The notes below the pieces were generated by a model. That model was not told the origin of the DNA. It searched no databases and saw only the letters and a program-made list of their open reading frames with translations. This document shows positions 18,541 through 26,816 of a DNA stretch of 64,000 bases, piece after piece. Position 1 is the first letter of the stretch; each line of letters begins with the position of its first letter. The DNA is from Nitrososphaerota archaeon (GTDB lineage: Archaea; Thermoproteota; EX4484-205; JAAOZP01): positions 102,351 to 166,350 of the forward strand of contig JAAOZP010000009.1 in NCBI GenBank assembly GCA_011605725.1, in the 5' to 3' direction. A program made the position numbers and the translations under genes.

Positions 18541-18951
18541 ATGGTTAAGACAACCATTGAGGTCGACGAAGACCTTTGGAGGCGTTTCAGCCTGCTTGTG
18601 CTACGAGAAAGGGGTGACCGGAAAAAGAACGAGGTTATTGTCGAGATCCTCAGGGATTATGTTGAGCAGAAAGGCTTATTTGTTGACGACCAACAGCTAG
18701 AATCCATTCTTCGAATTGAAGAGGAGCGGGAGGTTTTTCTTAAAATCTGGGACAAGCTTATTCACGACCCTTTTTACAACGGGAAGTACGTCGCCGTTTT
18801 CCGGGGGTCGGTTGTAGGGTGCGATGAGGAAAAGGGGAGGCTGGCGGAAACAGTATATAAGAAGTATGGGTATGTCCCGATTTACATCGACAAGGTGGCT
18901 CCCGGCGAAAGAAGTGTGGAGGTGCCTTCACCCGAGTTGGCTGTCCCATGA
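18541..18951 (+). CDS. RHH-domain protein with DUF5678-like C-terminus
   Basis: 136 residues. The first 45 form a ribbon-helix-helix DNA-binding domain (VKTTIEVDEDLWRRFSLLVL). The C-terminal part (GKYVAVFRGSVVGCDEEKG to YVPIYIDKV) resembles DUF5678, a small domain of unknown role often encoded beside retropepsin-like proteases. It overlaps the protease gene by 4 bp (ATGA). The dyad just upstream suggests autoregulation. The arrangement is antitoxin-like, but a toxin role for its partner is unproven. Confidence 0.7.
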   Translation: MVKTTIEVDEDLWRRFSLLVLRERGDRKKNEVIVEILRDYVEQKGLFVDDQQLESILRIEEEREVFLKIWDKLIHDPFYNGKYVAVFRGSVVGCDEEKGRLAETVYKKYGYVPIYIDKVAPGERSVEVPSPELAVP

Positions 18952-19319
18952 ACTATAGTTTCGAGTATTCTCCTCCAGCACCGTCTTTAAAGGTTAGGCT
19001 CACCAGACCCTTCTCCGACCGTTCGCTGGAGCTCCAGGCCAAGCTGGATACGGGTGCCGACATGACTGTGCTTCCACAGCAGACTGTAGGTGAACTCGGG
19101 CTCATCCCAGCGAGCCGCGTATCCGTTTTATCGTTCGACGGACGGAGAGCTTGGAGATACACCTATTTTGTAAACCTTTCCTTCAACGGCTTCGAGTACA
19201 AGATGGTTGAAGTAATCGACGCCAAGCGTCACGACGCACTTCTAGGCCGAGACGTTCTCAACAGGTTGAAAATTTCCCTAGACGGTAAATCGTTAAGCTT
19301 CAGCCTCCTAGACCCGTAA
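18948..19319 (+). CDS. retropepsin-like aspartic protease
   Basis: 123 residues with a single-domain, dimer-forming aspartic protease fold: the catalytic loop LDTGADMTVLP, a flap-like region near FDGRRAWRYTY, and the C-terminal hydrophobic LLGRDVLNRL motif that corresponds to the retropepsin psi-loop. All expected residues are present, so it is probably active. Prokaryotic members are known, but substrates are mostly unidentified. It is translationally coupled to the RHH protein gene. Confidence 0.8.
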   Translation: MNYSFEYSPPAPSLKVRLTRPFSDRSLELQAKLDTGADMTVLPQQTVGELGLIPASRVSVLSFDGRRAWRYTYFVNLSFNGFEYKMVEVIDAKRHDALLGRDVLNRLKISLDGKSLSFSLLDP

Positions 19320-19380
19320 AGACGGTCCACGCGAGGAAATAACAACTATTGCGCAGGCATTATATGCCAAAGCTATATTA

Positions 19381-19427
19381 TTAAGCAGACCCGCTAGCTC
19401 CCCATCGGCACGAGACTATTCTCATGC
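19381..19427 (-). repeat. displaced copy of the thrS 3' end
   Basis: This stretch matches 20115-20162, the last 16 codons and stop of thrS, at roughly 85% with one or two indels. The shared core is catcggcacga, then gactattctc. The true gene is about 730 bp away. The copy carries no other part of thrS, so it is a fragment, not a decayed second synthetase. Confidence 0.8.
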
Positions 19428-19709
19428 TAGATGTGTGCTTCTCAAAATTAAGAGGTCTTGTTCGAAATCTCCAGAATCATCTTCATGACTTTTACTTGAA
19501 AGACCCTTTGGATCAAATTTCTCTGCTATCACGTATGCTTCTTTAAGCCTGTCTTCATAAAATTCTCTTGAAACTAGCGCGCGCTCATATTTTTCAACAA
19601 TGCGATAAGCCTTTGAGCTTCTTCCCGATATAATAATCGTGAATAGAACACTACTATTGACTACTAAAGCAGTCCCTTCCTTTCGTACTCTTTCTCGACC
19701 TCTTTCCAT
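19422..19709 (-). pseudogene. decayed PIN-domain toxin (vapC remnant)
   Basis: The frame holds the start of a PIN domain (VVNSSVLFTIIISG), but the first catalytic Asp is Asn, the middle of the domain is missing, and the C-terminal PIN motif (AEKFDPK) is followed by unrelated sequence. The apparent deletion point coincides with the palindrome AGCGCGCGCT at 19576-19585. No start codon fits near the antitoxin stop. It is probably a non-functional, internally deleted vapC. Confidence 0.65.
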
Positions 19710-19900
19710 GCCTCATCTCTCGTTTCCTCAAATTTTCTAATTGCTTCATCCAAGTCTACACTTAATCCTTTTTCAAGGCTCTTTAGAATCAGCTTCTTAG
19801 CCATTTTGCGAGCTAGCCCTTCAGCAACCCAGCGAACAATATCGTCTTCAGACACATCCTCTGGTACCTTGATGCTGATAACTTTAGCCAAACTTTTCAC
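19664..19900 (-). CDS. antitoxin-like protein upstream of a broken vapC
   Basis: 78 residues: a short beta-strand start (KVISIKVPEDVSEDDIVRWV) and a long charged helical tail, typical of archaeal antitoxins of PIN toxins. The frame is intact and overlaps the degraded PIN gene. An orphan antitoxin left after loss of its toxin is the simplest reading. Confidence 0.6.
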   Translation of the reverse strand: MKSLAKVISIKVPEDVSEDDIVRWVAEGLARKMAKKLILKSLEKGLSVDLDEAIRKFEETRDEAWKEVEKEYERKGLL

Positions 19901-20074
19901 CAGGATTTATTGTTCTGTTGAACTTCTCCTCAAGGCAACCGGGCTCGAGATTACCTAGGGGCCCGTCCCCTTTCCGAAGCCTTTAACTTTGACGTTCTTC
20001 ATGACTAAATTCCGGGGAAATCTAGGTTTTCAGCCCAATTGCTTCTCACGGGTTCAGTCATACGCGCATTAACT

Positions 20075-20101
20075 CTAAATAAGGGTGCCGACGTGACTGG
20101 G
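20075..20101 (+). repeat. possible fragment of a retropepsin catalytic-loop coding sequence
   Basis: The 27 bases match 19044-19070, which encode the DTGAD loop of the retropepsin-like gene, at 22 of 27 positions; the core gggtgccgac is identical and 16 of 17 central bases agree. It is bounded by CGCGC-containing sequence on both sides (about 20064 and 20103). Short enough that chance cannot be excluded. Confidence 0.4.
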
Positions 20102-20114
20102 TGCGCGCAAACTT

Positions 20115-22043
20115 TTAGGCATACTGCTGGCTCCTCATCGGCACGAAGACTATTCTCTTGCTCAACTCTCGGGGGACGTAGAGTGGTCTAGTCGGCATGC
20201 CCTCAACCCTTCTCCGGAAGTATTCTGCAAACTCCTCCAGACTCATCTCCTCAACACGATCCCTCTCAAGAGTAGACTCCTCCCTCACGACGATCCTCAG
20301 GGTCCCGCTCTGCTCCTCCCTCTCGCCATAGACTATTATGAAAGGTATCCAGCGGGTCTTAGCTTCAGCAACCCTTTTAGAAACCGTCAGGCTCCTGTCG
20401 TCAACACCAACTCTAGCACCCTCCTTCTCAAGCCTTTCAGCAATCCTAATGCTCTGCTCAAGATGTCTCTCAACATCCACAGGTATTATCCTAACCTGCT
20501 CCGGTGAAAGCCAAACCGGAAGCATCGGGGGCTTACCCTCTGAAACCCTGCCGGCAGCGTTCTCAAGCATAGCTGCAACAGCCCTTTCAACACTTCCGAA
20601 CGAAGAAGCATGTATAATGACTCCAACAGGCTTCTTAACACCGTCAGCATCATAATAGCAAATGTTGAACCTCTCCCCATTCTTCACATCCCACTGAACC
20701 GTTGAAATCTGGAGGTTCTCACCGTTCGGGAATATTGCTTGAAACTCGTTTTTGAAAGCATAGTAGTGAGTCATCTCCCTCATAAGCTTAAAGAAAGCCG
20801 GAACCCTCAGCGTCTCAACAATCCTTTTAAAAAGCCACCTGTACTTCTCGTAATACTCCTCAACAACCTCGAAGCCCAGAACCCAGTTTCCACCAGCAAT
20901 AACATTATCCATAAGCCCGCCGAAAAGAACGCTCAGCCTCAAATACTCCTCAGAAGCCTGCTCCCCATCCCTGCAGAACGCATGCATGTCCGTCATCCAG
21001 AAGTTCCTAACTCTCATAAGCCCGGTGAGCTCGCCCTTCTGCTCCTTCCTGAAGCATATTGCCTCTTCATAAACCTTGACAGGCATATTCCTGTATGTGA
21101 ACACGGTTTTCTGGATGAATGGGAACGCGCCTGGGTCGCTTGCAAACCTTAAAACCAGTCCATCCTCAACCCTGTAATCCCTCTCGTGGAACTCGCCCTG
21201 AAGCTGCCTTATCGCCTCGACGTCAGTCCTGTAGAGAAGCGGGTTCTGCATCTTCATAGCCCCCCAGGGTAGGGCAATATTCTTGAAAGCGTAATCCATA
21301 ATAAGGTCTTTCAAGAGAATCCCGCTTGGATACCATTTAAGGTTTCCAGCGTCGCTCTCAGGACAATAGTCGACGAGCTCGAGCTTCCTCATGTTGACGA
21401 TGTGGCTGGGCTCCTCTCCTCTTCCAGCCTTCTCCTCAAGCTCGTTCTCCACGAATTGTTTAAGCATCATTCCCCTCCTGCTCTTTAAGAATGCTTCGCA
21501 GCTCCTCCAGTTCTCCTTAGCGACCTCGTACTCCACCCCGTCCTCATCCATAACTATGAACCTGTGGAACTTCTCCTTCTTCTCAACATGCTTCTCAACA
21601 GTCCCCGGCTTAATGCTGCGCGAAAGCTCCGCTAAAGCATGTCCCTTATTGACGAGGGTGAAGCTCTTATACCAGCCGAAAGCAGCCCTATGCGTTTCAA
21701 CACCCTTCTCGCTAAGCTTCTCGTGAACCCTCTTAAGAATGCTTATTGCACTCACTGCATCAGCCAGCTCGCTTGAAAGATGAGCGTAGGGATATAGTAG
21801 AACGCGCTCCGCCTTAACAGTTTTGAAGACGTTGAGTATCTCCTGTCCGGCTTGCTCTGCAACGCCTTCAGGATTCTTCACATCCTCTTTCTCGACGCTC
21901 GTAAAAACCACTAGAACGTTCTCAAACCTCCCTGCCCTATTAGACTCATCCAAATCCTCAGCTTTCTCAACAGCTTTTTCTCTAGCATTATACTCGAACT
22001 TCTCGCAGTGGATGAGGAGTATTCTCAAGCCCTCATATTCCAC
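20115..22043 (-). CDS. thrS: threonyl-tRNA synthetase, archaeal type
   Basis: 642 residues. The N-terminal 140 are the archaeal editing domain related to D-aminoacyl-tRNA deacylase (starting GLRILLIHCEKFEY), which removes mischarged serine. The class II core follows: motif 2 around CFRKEQKGELTGLMRVRNF and motif 3 near QVRIIPV, with an anticodon-binding domain at the end. Some Crenarchaea split editing and catalysis into two proteins; here they are fused, the ancestral state. Its last codons are the source of the displaced copy at 19381. Confidence 0.95.
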   Translation of the reverse strand: MEYEGLRILLIHCEKFEYNAREKAVEKAEDLDESNRAGRFENVLVVFTSVEKEDVKNPEGVAEQAGQEILNVFKTVKAERVLLYPYAHLSSELADAVSAISILKRVHEKLSEKGVETHRAAFGWYKSFTLVNKGHALAELSRSIKPGTVEKHVEKKEKFHRFIVMDEDGVEYEVAKENWRSCEAFLKSRRGMMLKQFVENELEEKAGRGEEPSHIVNMRKLELVDYCPESDAGNLKWYPSGILLKDLIMDYAFKNIALPWGAMKMQNPLLYRTDVEAIRQLQGEFHERDYRVEDGLVLRFASDPGAFPFIQKTVFTYRNMPVKVYEEAICFRKEQKGELTGLMRVRNFWMTDMHAFCRDGEQASEEYLRLSVLFGGLMDNVIAGGNWVLGFEVVEEYYEKYRWLFKRIVETLRVPAFFKLMREMTHYYAFKNEFQAIFPNGENLQISTVQWDVKNGERFNICYYDADGVKKPVGVIIHASSFGSVERAVAAMLENAAGRVSEGKPPMLPVWLSPEQVRIIPVDVERHLEQSIRIAERLEKEGARVGVDDRSLTVSKRVAEAKTRWIPFIIVYGEREEQSGTLRIVVREESTLERDRVEEMSLEEFAEYFRRRVEGMPTRPLYVPRELSKRIVFVPMRSQQYA

Positions 22044-22077
22044 AGGCCTCGTCTATAAAAACCTTCGTTTCAGGCAA

Positions 22078-22674
22078 CTAAACCTTAAACCCGTACATGT
22101 GTTTCTCGTAGAGCCGTCTCTCTGTGTATAGCTTCCCAAGTCTCCTGCACTCCAGCTCCCGGGCCCTATCCTCCGGCGGTATTAGCTCATAAACCCAACC
22201 CCTCTTCGTGAAGGGATAGGAGGACAGTATGCAGTCCCTCTCCGCCTCGAGAAGCGCCCGCTCCGCCTCCTCCGCAGAAAGCCCCTTGCTGGTTAGAATC
22301 TCCTTCAGCTCATCCTCGGAGAGCTCCTCCACACCCTTCTCCATGAAGACCTCTTCGACGAGCTTTTCGAGTTCTCTAGTCCTCTGTTTCTCCATCTCCC
22401 TCCTCCCTGGAGGGATCCAGAGATACGTGAACCATGTTCCATAGTTGATTGTAATCACTTTTTCCCTCCCAGCCTCATTGATCACGTCCTCCGTGTCATC
22501 ATAGGATACGCCCCTTTCCTTCAGTTTATCAAGAAGCTCTTTTCTCGTCATTGCCTTTATTTTTCCGTCCTCGAATATGGAACTGATTAGCGAAGGAGCC
22601 TGCCGGATGGCCTCGCGCCACTTCTTAATCACCTTCTCCTCGTCTAAGTCGTCTGGGTATTCCATTTCTCTCAT
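22078..22674 (-). CDS. hypothetical charged protein with two similar helical modules
   Basis: 198 residues, not recognised. Two stretches look like a repeated winged-helix-like module: TRKELLDKLKERGVSYDDTE with its continuation, and LSEDELKEILTSKGLSAEEA with its continuation, each followed by an aromatic strand (GTWFTYLWIPP; RGWVYELIPP). It may bind nucleic acid. The ATG overlaps the stop of the broken gene upstream (ATGA), so it was the downstream member of a two-gene unit. Confidence 0.6.
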   Translation of the reverse strand: MREMEYPDDLDEEKVIKKWREAIRQAPSLISSIFEDGKIKAMTRKELLDKLKERGVSYDDTEDVINEAGREKVITINYGTWFTYLWIPPGRREMEKQRTRELEKLVEEVFMEKGVEELSEDELKEILTSKGLSAEEAERALLEAERDCILSSYPFTKRGWVYELIPPEDRARELECRRLGKLYTERRLYEKHMYGFKV

Positions 22675-23037
22675 TCCTCATGACGATGTTTATCCTTCGG
22701 CAACCTAAGCCCTTCAATCACTCTGTTGCGCTCCTCCTTCTGGGTGATGTTCACGCACCACGTTATTCGATACTCGCCTTTCGCTGTGATATACATATCC
22801 TTGGGTTTGGGCTCGGGCTTCACACCGCATGTCTCCTCCGACATTTTCATTTCCTCTTCTAAGAAGGGAGGTTTCGATTTCTCTATAATCTCCCATATTT
22901 CGGCGCGCTACCGCCTTTGGGAAGTCGATGTAAACAGGCATGTCCCAGCCGGCGACACCGTCAAAGCCTCCTTTTTTAATGAGCTTCAAGGTTGTTTTAA
23001 AAGTCTGGATATTCAGAGGCGGATCTACAGAAGGCTT
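22671..23037 (-). pseudogene. broken gene joined out of frame at a GCGCGC site
   Basis: Two minus-strand frames look coding but do not connect. The upstream one, opened only by a TTG at 22989, reads KLIKKGGFDGVAGWDMPVYI, then DFPKAVAR. The downstream one reads AEIWEIIEKSKPPFLEE and continues to a stop at 22671 that overlaps the next gene. The phase changes at agcgcgcc (about 22902-22909). A stop also interrupts the upstream part at 23038. Family unknown; either a frameshifted gene or two fragments fused. Confidence 0.5.
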
Positions 23038-23124
23038 TCACTGGGTCTTGAAGTGTAGCGTGCGCTTCACGATTAAACTCCCAGCTGTTTTCCTTATTCT
23101 GTACTTATTTTTCGCATCGAAAAC

Positions 23125-23334
23125 TTAAGGCTTCCACCTCATCCTCTCAACTTTATCAACGCTTCTCCTCGCCTTCTTAAACTCCTTGTAATGCGCCTCG
23201 CACAAGTATGCTCTCCTAGACTCGCCTCTAAGCCTAAGCCCTGCTTCACTAACCCTTTTAAACGCTATCGACCTTACAGCGTCAGCCTCGCATCCGGCTA
23301 CGCTGCACTTAACACCCTTCTCCACCCTGCCCAA
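23125..23334 (-). CDS. small zinc-binding archaeal protein
   Basis: 69 residues, strongly basic, with CSVAGC near the N-terminus and a later CEAHYKEF, a C-x4-C...C-x2-H set suited to binding one zinc. A TATA element (tttttataag on the minus strand, near 23358) lies about 25 bp upstream of the ATG, supporting a leaderless gene. Possibly RNA-linked, but no family name can be given. Confidence 0.6.
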   Translation of the reverse strand: MGRVEKGVKCSVAGCEADAVRSIAFKRVSEAGLRLRGESRRAYLCEAHYKEFKKARRSVDKVERMRWKP

Positions 23335-23379
23335 ACCCAGTCAACCCCTGCCAGCCACTTATAAAAACATTATTTTTTC

Positions 23380-23988
23380 TCAAACGACTGCCTGAACACC
23401 AGTCCTCTTAGAAGCCCAGAACTTCCAGGTCGCGTAAAGCCTCTGAAGCACAGTAATCTGGCCGAGCACAATCATAAGTATCATGGAGAACCATATCACC
23501 CCGTCTACCAGAGGATTCAGAAAAGTAGCTGCAGATATTATAAGTATCTTCTCAACCCTCTCAAGCACGCCGACCGAAGCATCCTTCATGCCGCCGACAC
23601 TCTCAGCCCTAGCCCTAACATAGCTCGACGCAATAATGCTGAACATGGTTACGAAAGCAAGAGGCCAATCCACATACCCGCCTAAAGCCGGGCCGAGAAC
23701 ATAAAAAAACTCAGTATATCTATCCACTAAAGCGTCCAGGGTTCCGCCGAACCCAGTGGCCCTGTTGCTGACCCTGGCGACAACACCGTCAAGAACATCG
23801 AACAATCCTGAGAAAAGAATTGCCACACCAGCCAGGAAAAGATGCCTGTATGAATAGAAGAGGGTTGCGACAACCGAGGACAATAATCCTAGAATAGTCA
23901 GCCCAGTGGGAGTAATGACTGGAGCCAGGATTCTTCCAATTCTGGAGAAGAACTTCTCACTCTTTTTCCTCAGGCTTCCCAGAACCAC
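23380..23988 (-). CDS. CDP-alcohol phosphatidyltransferase (archaetidylinositol phosphate synthase-like)
   Basis: 202 residues with several membrane helices and the complete family signature D-G-x2-A-R-x8-G-x3-D-x3-D, seen from DVLDGVVARV to GTLDALVDRY. Such enzymes attach a polar head to CDP-archaeol in the membrane; the size and motif best fit archaetidylinositol phosphate synthase, but other head groups are possible. It overlaps the PadR gene by 32 bp and lies in the eS26-PadR-transferase unit. Confidence 0.8.
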   Translation of the reverse strand: MVLGSLRKKSEKFFSRIGRILAPVITPTGLTILGLLSSVVATLFYSYRHLFLAGVAILFSGLFDVLDGVVARVSNRATGFGGTLDALVDRYTEFFYVLGPALGGYVDWPLAFVTMFSIIASSYVRARAESVGGMKDASVGVLERVEKILIISAATFLNPLVDGVIWFSMILMIVLGQITVLQRLYATWKFWASKRTGVQAVV

Positions 23989-24325
23989 TCTGCCCCGCCC
24001 CCTCTAGGAGCTGGAGCCTACTCTTAAGATACTCAATACCCTTCTCAAGCGTCTCCCTACCCTTATCCGTCTCCCTGTAGTAGACTTTTCTAATATTAAC
24101 CCTACCGCCTTCAACTTGAGAAGGCTCCATCCTCTCCACGAGACCCTCCCTCTCCATCTTGTAAAGAACAACGTAAGCCGTTATCGTAGCAATAGGAATC
24201 TTAAAATCACTCTTAAGCCGTGAAGCAATCTCGTAGCCGTACATGGGTCCGTTTTTGAGTATTGTTAGTATGTATAGCCATAGGTTTTCCTTGGTGAGTT
24301 TTTCTACGAGTCTCTCGTATGCCAT
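23957..24325 (-). CDS. PadR-family transcriptional regulator
   Basis: 122 residues with the PadR winged helix: LYILTILKNGPMYGYEIASR, followed by the wing and REGLVERM, then a C-terminal helix (RETLEKGIEYLKSRLQLLE) that would dimerise. It sits 3 bp after eS26 and overlaps the lipid-synthesis gene downstream, so it may control this small unit. The effector is unknown. Confidence 0.85.
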   Translation of the reverse strand: MAYERLVEKLTKENLWLYILTILKNGPMYGYEIASRLKSDFKIPIATITAYVVLYKMEREGLVERMEPSQVEGGRVNIRKVYYRETDKGRETLEKGIEYLKSRLQLLEGAGQSGSGKPEEKE

Positions 24326-24328
24326 TTT

Positions 24329-24607
24329 TTATTCTGCCCCCAGTCTTTCTTCTCTGGATCTTACTCTTACTATTCCGGCGTGGACGGCGCATGAGACGCA
24401 GTAGTATTTTGTGACGCTGACTTTTGGCAGGAAGGTTCCTGATTTTTTAAGTTCTCTGGCTAGGACTGGGTCGACGTATGAGACTCTTTTCGTTGTCTTT
24501 ATTGCTTTGTCAACTGGGATTCTGCTTCCGCAATTGGTACAGCTGACGTATTCGGACCTTCCCTTCCCGCCTTTCGACCGTCCCCTAGACTTTCTTTTCT
24601 TACCCAT
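24329..24607 (-). CDS. rps26e: ribosomal protein eS26
   Basis: Small-subunit protein near the mRNA exit, found in eukaryotes and TACK-type archaea. The basic N-terminus (MGKKRKSRGRSKGGKGR), the zinc pair CTNCGSRIP and YYCVSCAVHAGIVRVR are diagnostic. I start at ATG 24607; an ATG at 24616 would add three residues. A TATA-like element near 24637-24645 allows a very short leader. Confidence 0.9.
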   Translation of the reverse strand: MGKKRKSRGRSKGGKGRSEYVSCTNCGSRIPVDKAIKTTKRVSYVDPVLARELKKSGTFLPKVSVTKYYCVSCAVHAGIVRVRSREERLGAE

Positions 24608-24695
24608 TTTTCCCATTTTACACTTGTACAAGCCCCGTATTTAGCTTTTTCATGCCACAATGTTTTAAAAACCCTTAACGCTGGAATCTGCAGGC

Positions 24696-26147
24696 TTGAC
24701 TGTTGAGAGAGGGGAAATAGGCTTAACCATAGGTAAAAACGAGGATTTCGCGGAATGGTATAGTCAGGTTGTTACGAAGTCTGGTCTTGCAGACTATGCT
24801 CCTGTTCACGGCTGCATTGTTTTCAGGGAGCTGGCCTACGCTATTTGGGAGAGAGTGATGAGTATTCTCGACTCTGAGTTTAAGAAGACGGGTGTGAGGA
24901 ATGTTTACTTTCCGCTTCTGATTCCTGAGAGGCTTCTCAGGAAGGAGGCTGAACATTTTAAAGGGTTCACTGTTGAAGTAGCTTGGGTTACGCATGGCGG
25001 CGACGAGCCTCTTTCCGAGAGGCTTGCGATAAGGCCGACTTCGGAGACGATAATGTACGAGATGTATGCTAAATGGATCAGGAGTTGGAGGGACTTGCCT
25101 CTTAAGCTTAACCAGTGGTGTAACATTGTAAGGTGGGAGATAAAGTCTACTAAGCCTTTTCTCAGGAACACTGAGTTTCTCTGGCAGGAGGGGCATACTG
25201 CGCACGCCACCAGGGAGGAGGCGTTGCAGCAGGCGCTGGAGATACTTGGGATATACAAGAGGTTTGTCGAAGAATACTTGGCGATACCTGTTTTAGACGG
25301 TGTTAAAACCGATTGGGAGAAGTTCGCCGGCGCGGAAGCCACCTTCACTATCGAGGCTTTAATGCCTGACGGTAGGGCTCTTCAAGCAGGAACCTCACAC
25401 TTTCTCGGCCAAAACTTTTCAAAGGCTTTCGAAATAACCTTCCTAGACCGGAGTGGTTCCACGAGCTATGTTTGGCAGACATCTTGGGGTGTTTCCACTA
25501 GGCTCATAGGTGCGGTAGTGATGGTGCATGGTGATGACAGGGGGCTTGTGCTACCGCCGAGGATAGCCCCAGTGCAGGTTGTCGTGATCCCGATATTCTA
25601 CAGTGAAGAGGAGAAGAGGATTGTTGTCTCCAAGTGTAAAGAGGTTGAGCAGAGGCTTTTGAAAAAAGGTTTTTCAGCGCAGGCTGACCTCAGGGAGGAC
25701 TACACGCCTGGCTGGAAGTATAACGATTGGGAGCTTAAAGGCGTCCCGGTGAGAATAGAGATCGGCCCGAAGGACGTTAGGGAGAAAATGTTGACAGTCT
25801 TCAGAAGGGATGAGTTTAAACGGGTTAAGATGCCTGACGACAGCCTTGAAGAAGAAATCGGTAGGCTTCTCGAAGATATTCAGAGAAACATGTATGAAAA
25901 GGCTAGGAGGATGATGGTTGAGAAAACAGGTAGGGCTGAAACGATGAGCGAGCTCTCGGAAATGGTTTCCAAGGGGATGATGGTTAAAGCATGCTGGTGT
26001 GGCTCAAGAGAGTGCGACGAGGCTGTTAAGAGTGAGACGGGGGCGTCGATAAGGCTGATCCCGTTTAAAGAGGAGCCGGTGTTCTCAGGATGCGTGAGGT
26101 GCGGCAAACCGGCTTCGAAAGTCGTCTACTTCGCGAAATCATACTGA
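24696..26147 (+). CDS. proS: prolyl-tRNA synthetase, archaeal/eukaryotic type
   Basis: 483 residues. The class II core shows motif 1 near VRNVYFPLLIPE, motif 2 in QWCNIVRWE with the TEFLWQEGHTAHAT stretch, and motif 3 around STRLIGAVVMVHGDDRG. The C-terminal zinc domain with four Cys (CWCGS..C, C..CG) and the final Tyr (FAKSY) mark the archaeal/eukaryotic class. TTG start at 24696 with ttttaaaa about 30 bp upstream. Followed 6 bp later by rnhB. Confidence 0.95.
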   Translation: MTVERGEIGLTIGKNEDFAEWYSQVVTKSGLADYAPVHGCIVFRELAYAIWERVMSILDSEFKKTGVRNVYFPLLIPERLLRKEAEHFKGFTVEVAWVTHGGDEPLSERLAIRPTSETIMYEMYAKWIRSWRDLPLKLNQWCNIVRWEIKSTKPFLRNTEFLWQEGHTAHATREEALQQALEILGIYKRFVEEYLAIPVLDGVKTDWEKFAGAEATFTIEALMPDGRALQAGTSHFLGQNFSKAFEITFLDRSGSTSYVWQTSWGVSTRLIGAVVMVHGDDRGLVLPPRIAPVQVVVIPIFYSEEEKRIVVSKCKEVEQRLLKKGFSAQADLREDYTPGWKYNDWELKGVPVRIEIGPKDVREKMLTVFRRDEFKRVKMPDDSLEEEIGRLLEDIQRNMYEKARRMMVEKTGRAETMSELSEMVSKGMMVKACWCGSRECDEAVKSETGASIRLIPFKEEPVFSGCVRCGKPASKVVYFAKSY

Positions 26148-26153
26148 TGGGAA

Positions 26154-26816
26154 ATGGTTTTAATCACGGGTGTCGACGAGGCTGGAAGGGGGTGTGTCAT
26201 AGGCCCGCTAGTCATAGCTGCGGTGGGTGTTGAAGACAGGGCTGTTCAAAGGCTTGTTGAAGCTGGTGTTAAAGACTCTAAGAGGCTTAGCCCACGTAGC
26301 AGGATTCGGATCGCTTCAAGCATAAGGAGGATCGCCCAGCTTGTTGAAACAAGAAGGGTAAGCGCCAGCCGAATAGATAGGCTTAGGGCTAGGGGAGTAA
26401 GCCTGAACGAGATTGAAGCCATGCTCATAGGAAGCATTCTAAGTAAGCATCGTCGAGGAGTCTTCTACGTGGATTCTGTCGACAAGAATTGTGAAAGATT
26501 TAGAATGATGATGCTTAGCCACGCGCCTGGTTTCAAGGGTATTCTTATTGTTAGGAACTATTTAGACGAGTCCAACCCTATGGTTGGTGCTGCAAGCATA
26601 ATTGCTAAGGTTGAGAGGGACAGGGCTGTTCAAAACCTTTTGAGGAAAGCAGGGTTGCCTGGGTGCTCAGGATACTCGAGCGACCCTAGGACAATAAGCA
26701 TCATAGAGCAACTTTTACGGTCCAACTCTAAGATAAGCATGCTTAGACGGAGCTGGAGCACTGTTGGAAGAGTAGGGGCAAGCCTAAACCAGGATAGTTT
26801 AAAAAGGTTCCTCTAG
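26154..26816 (+). CDS. rnhB: ribonuclease HII
   Basis: Cleaves RNA in RNA-DNA hybrids, including single ribonucleotides in DNA. The N-terminal GVDEAGRGCVIGPL motif supplies the catalytic Asp and Glu; further acidic residues are in FYVDSVD and the ASIIAKVERDRA motif is intact. 220 residues, normal for archaea. It is coupled to proS and converges on flpA with a 4-bp overlap. Confidence 0.93.
   Translation: MVLITGVDEAGRGCVIGPLVIAAVGVEDRAVQRLVEAGVKDSKRLSPRSRIRIASSIRRIAQLVETRRVSASRIDRLRARGVSLNEIEAMLIGSILSKHRRGVFYVDSVDKNCERFRMMMLSHAPGFKGILIVRNYLDESNPMVGAASIIAKVERDRAVQNLLRKAGLPGCSGYSSDPRTISIIEQLLRSNSKISMLRRSWSTVGRVGASLNQDSLKRFL

Noticed and set aside
20115..22043. Plus-strand frames over thrS as separate genes
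   Set aside because: thrS shows all class II motifs on the minus strand; the opposite frames are shadows.
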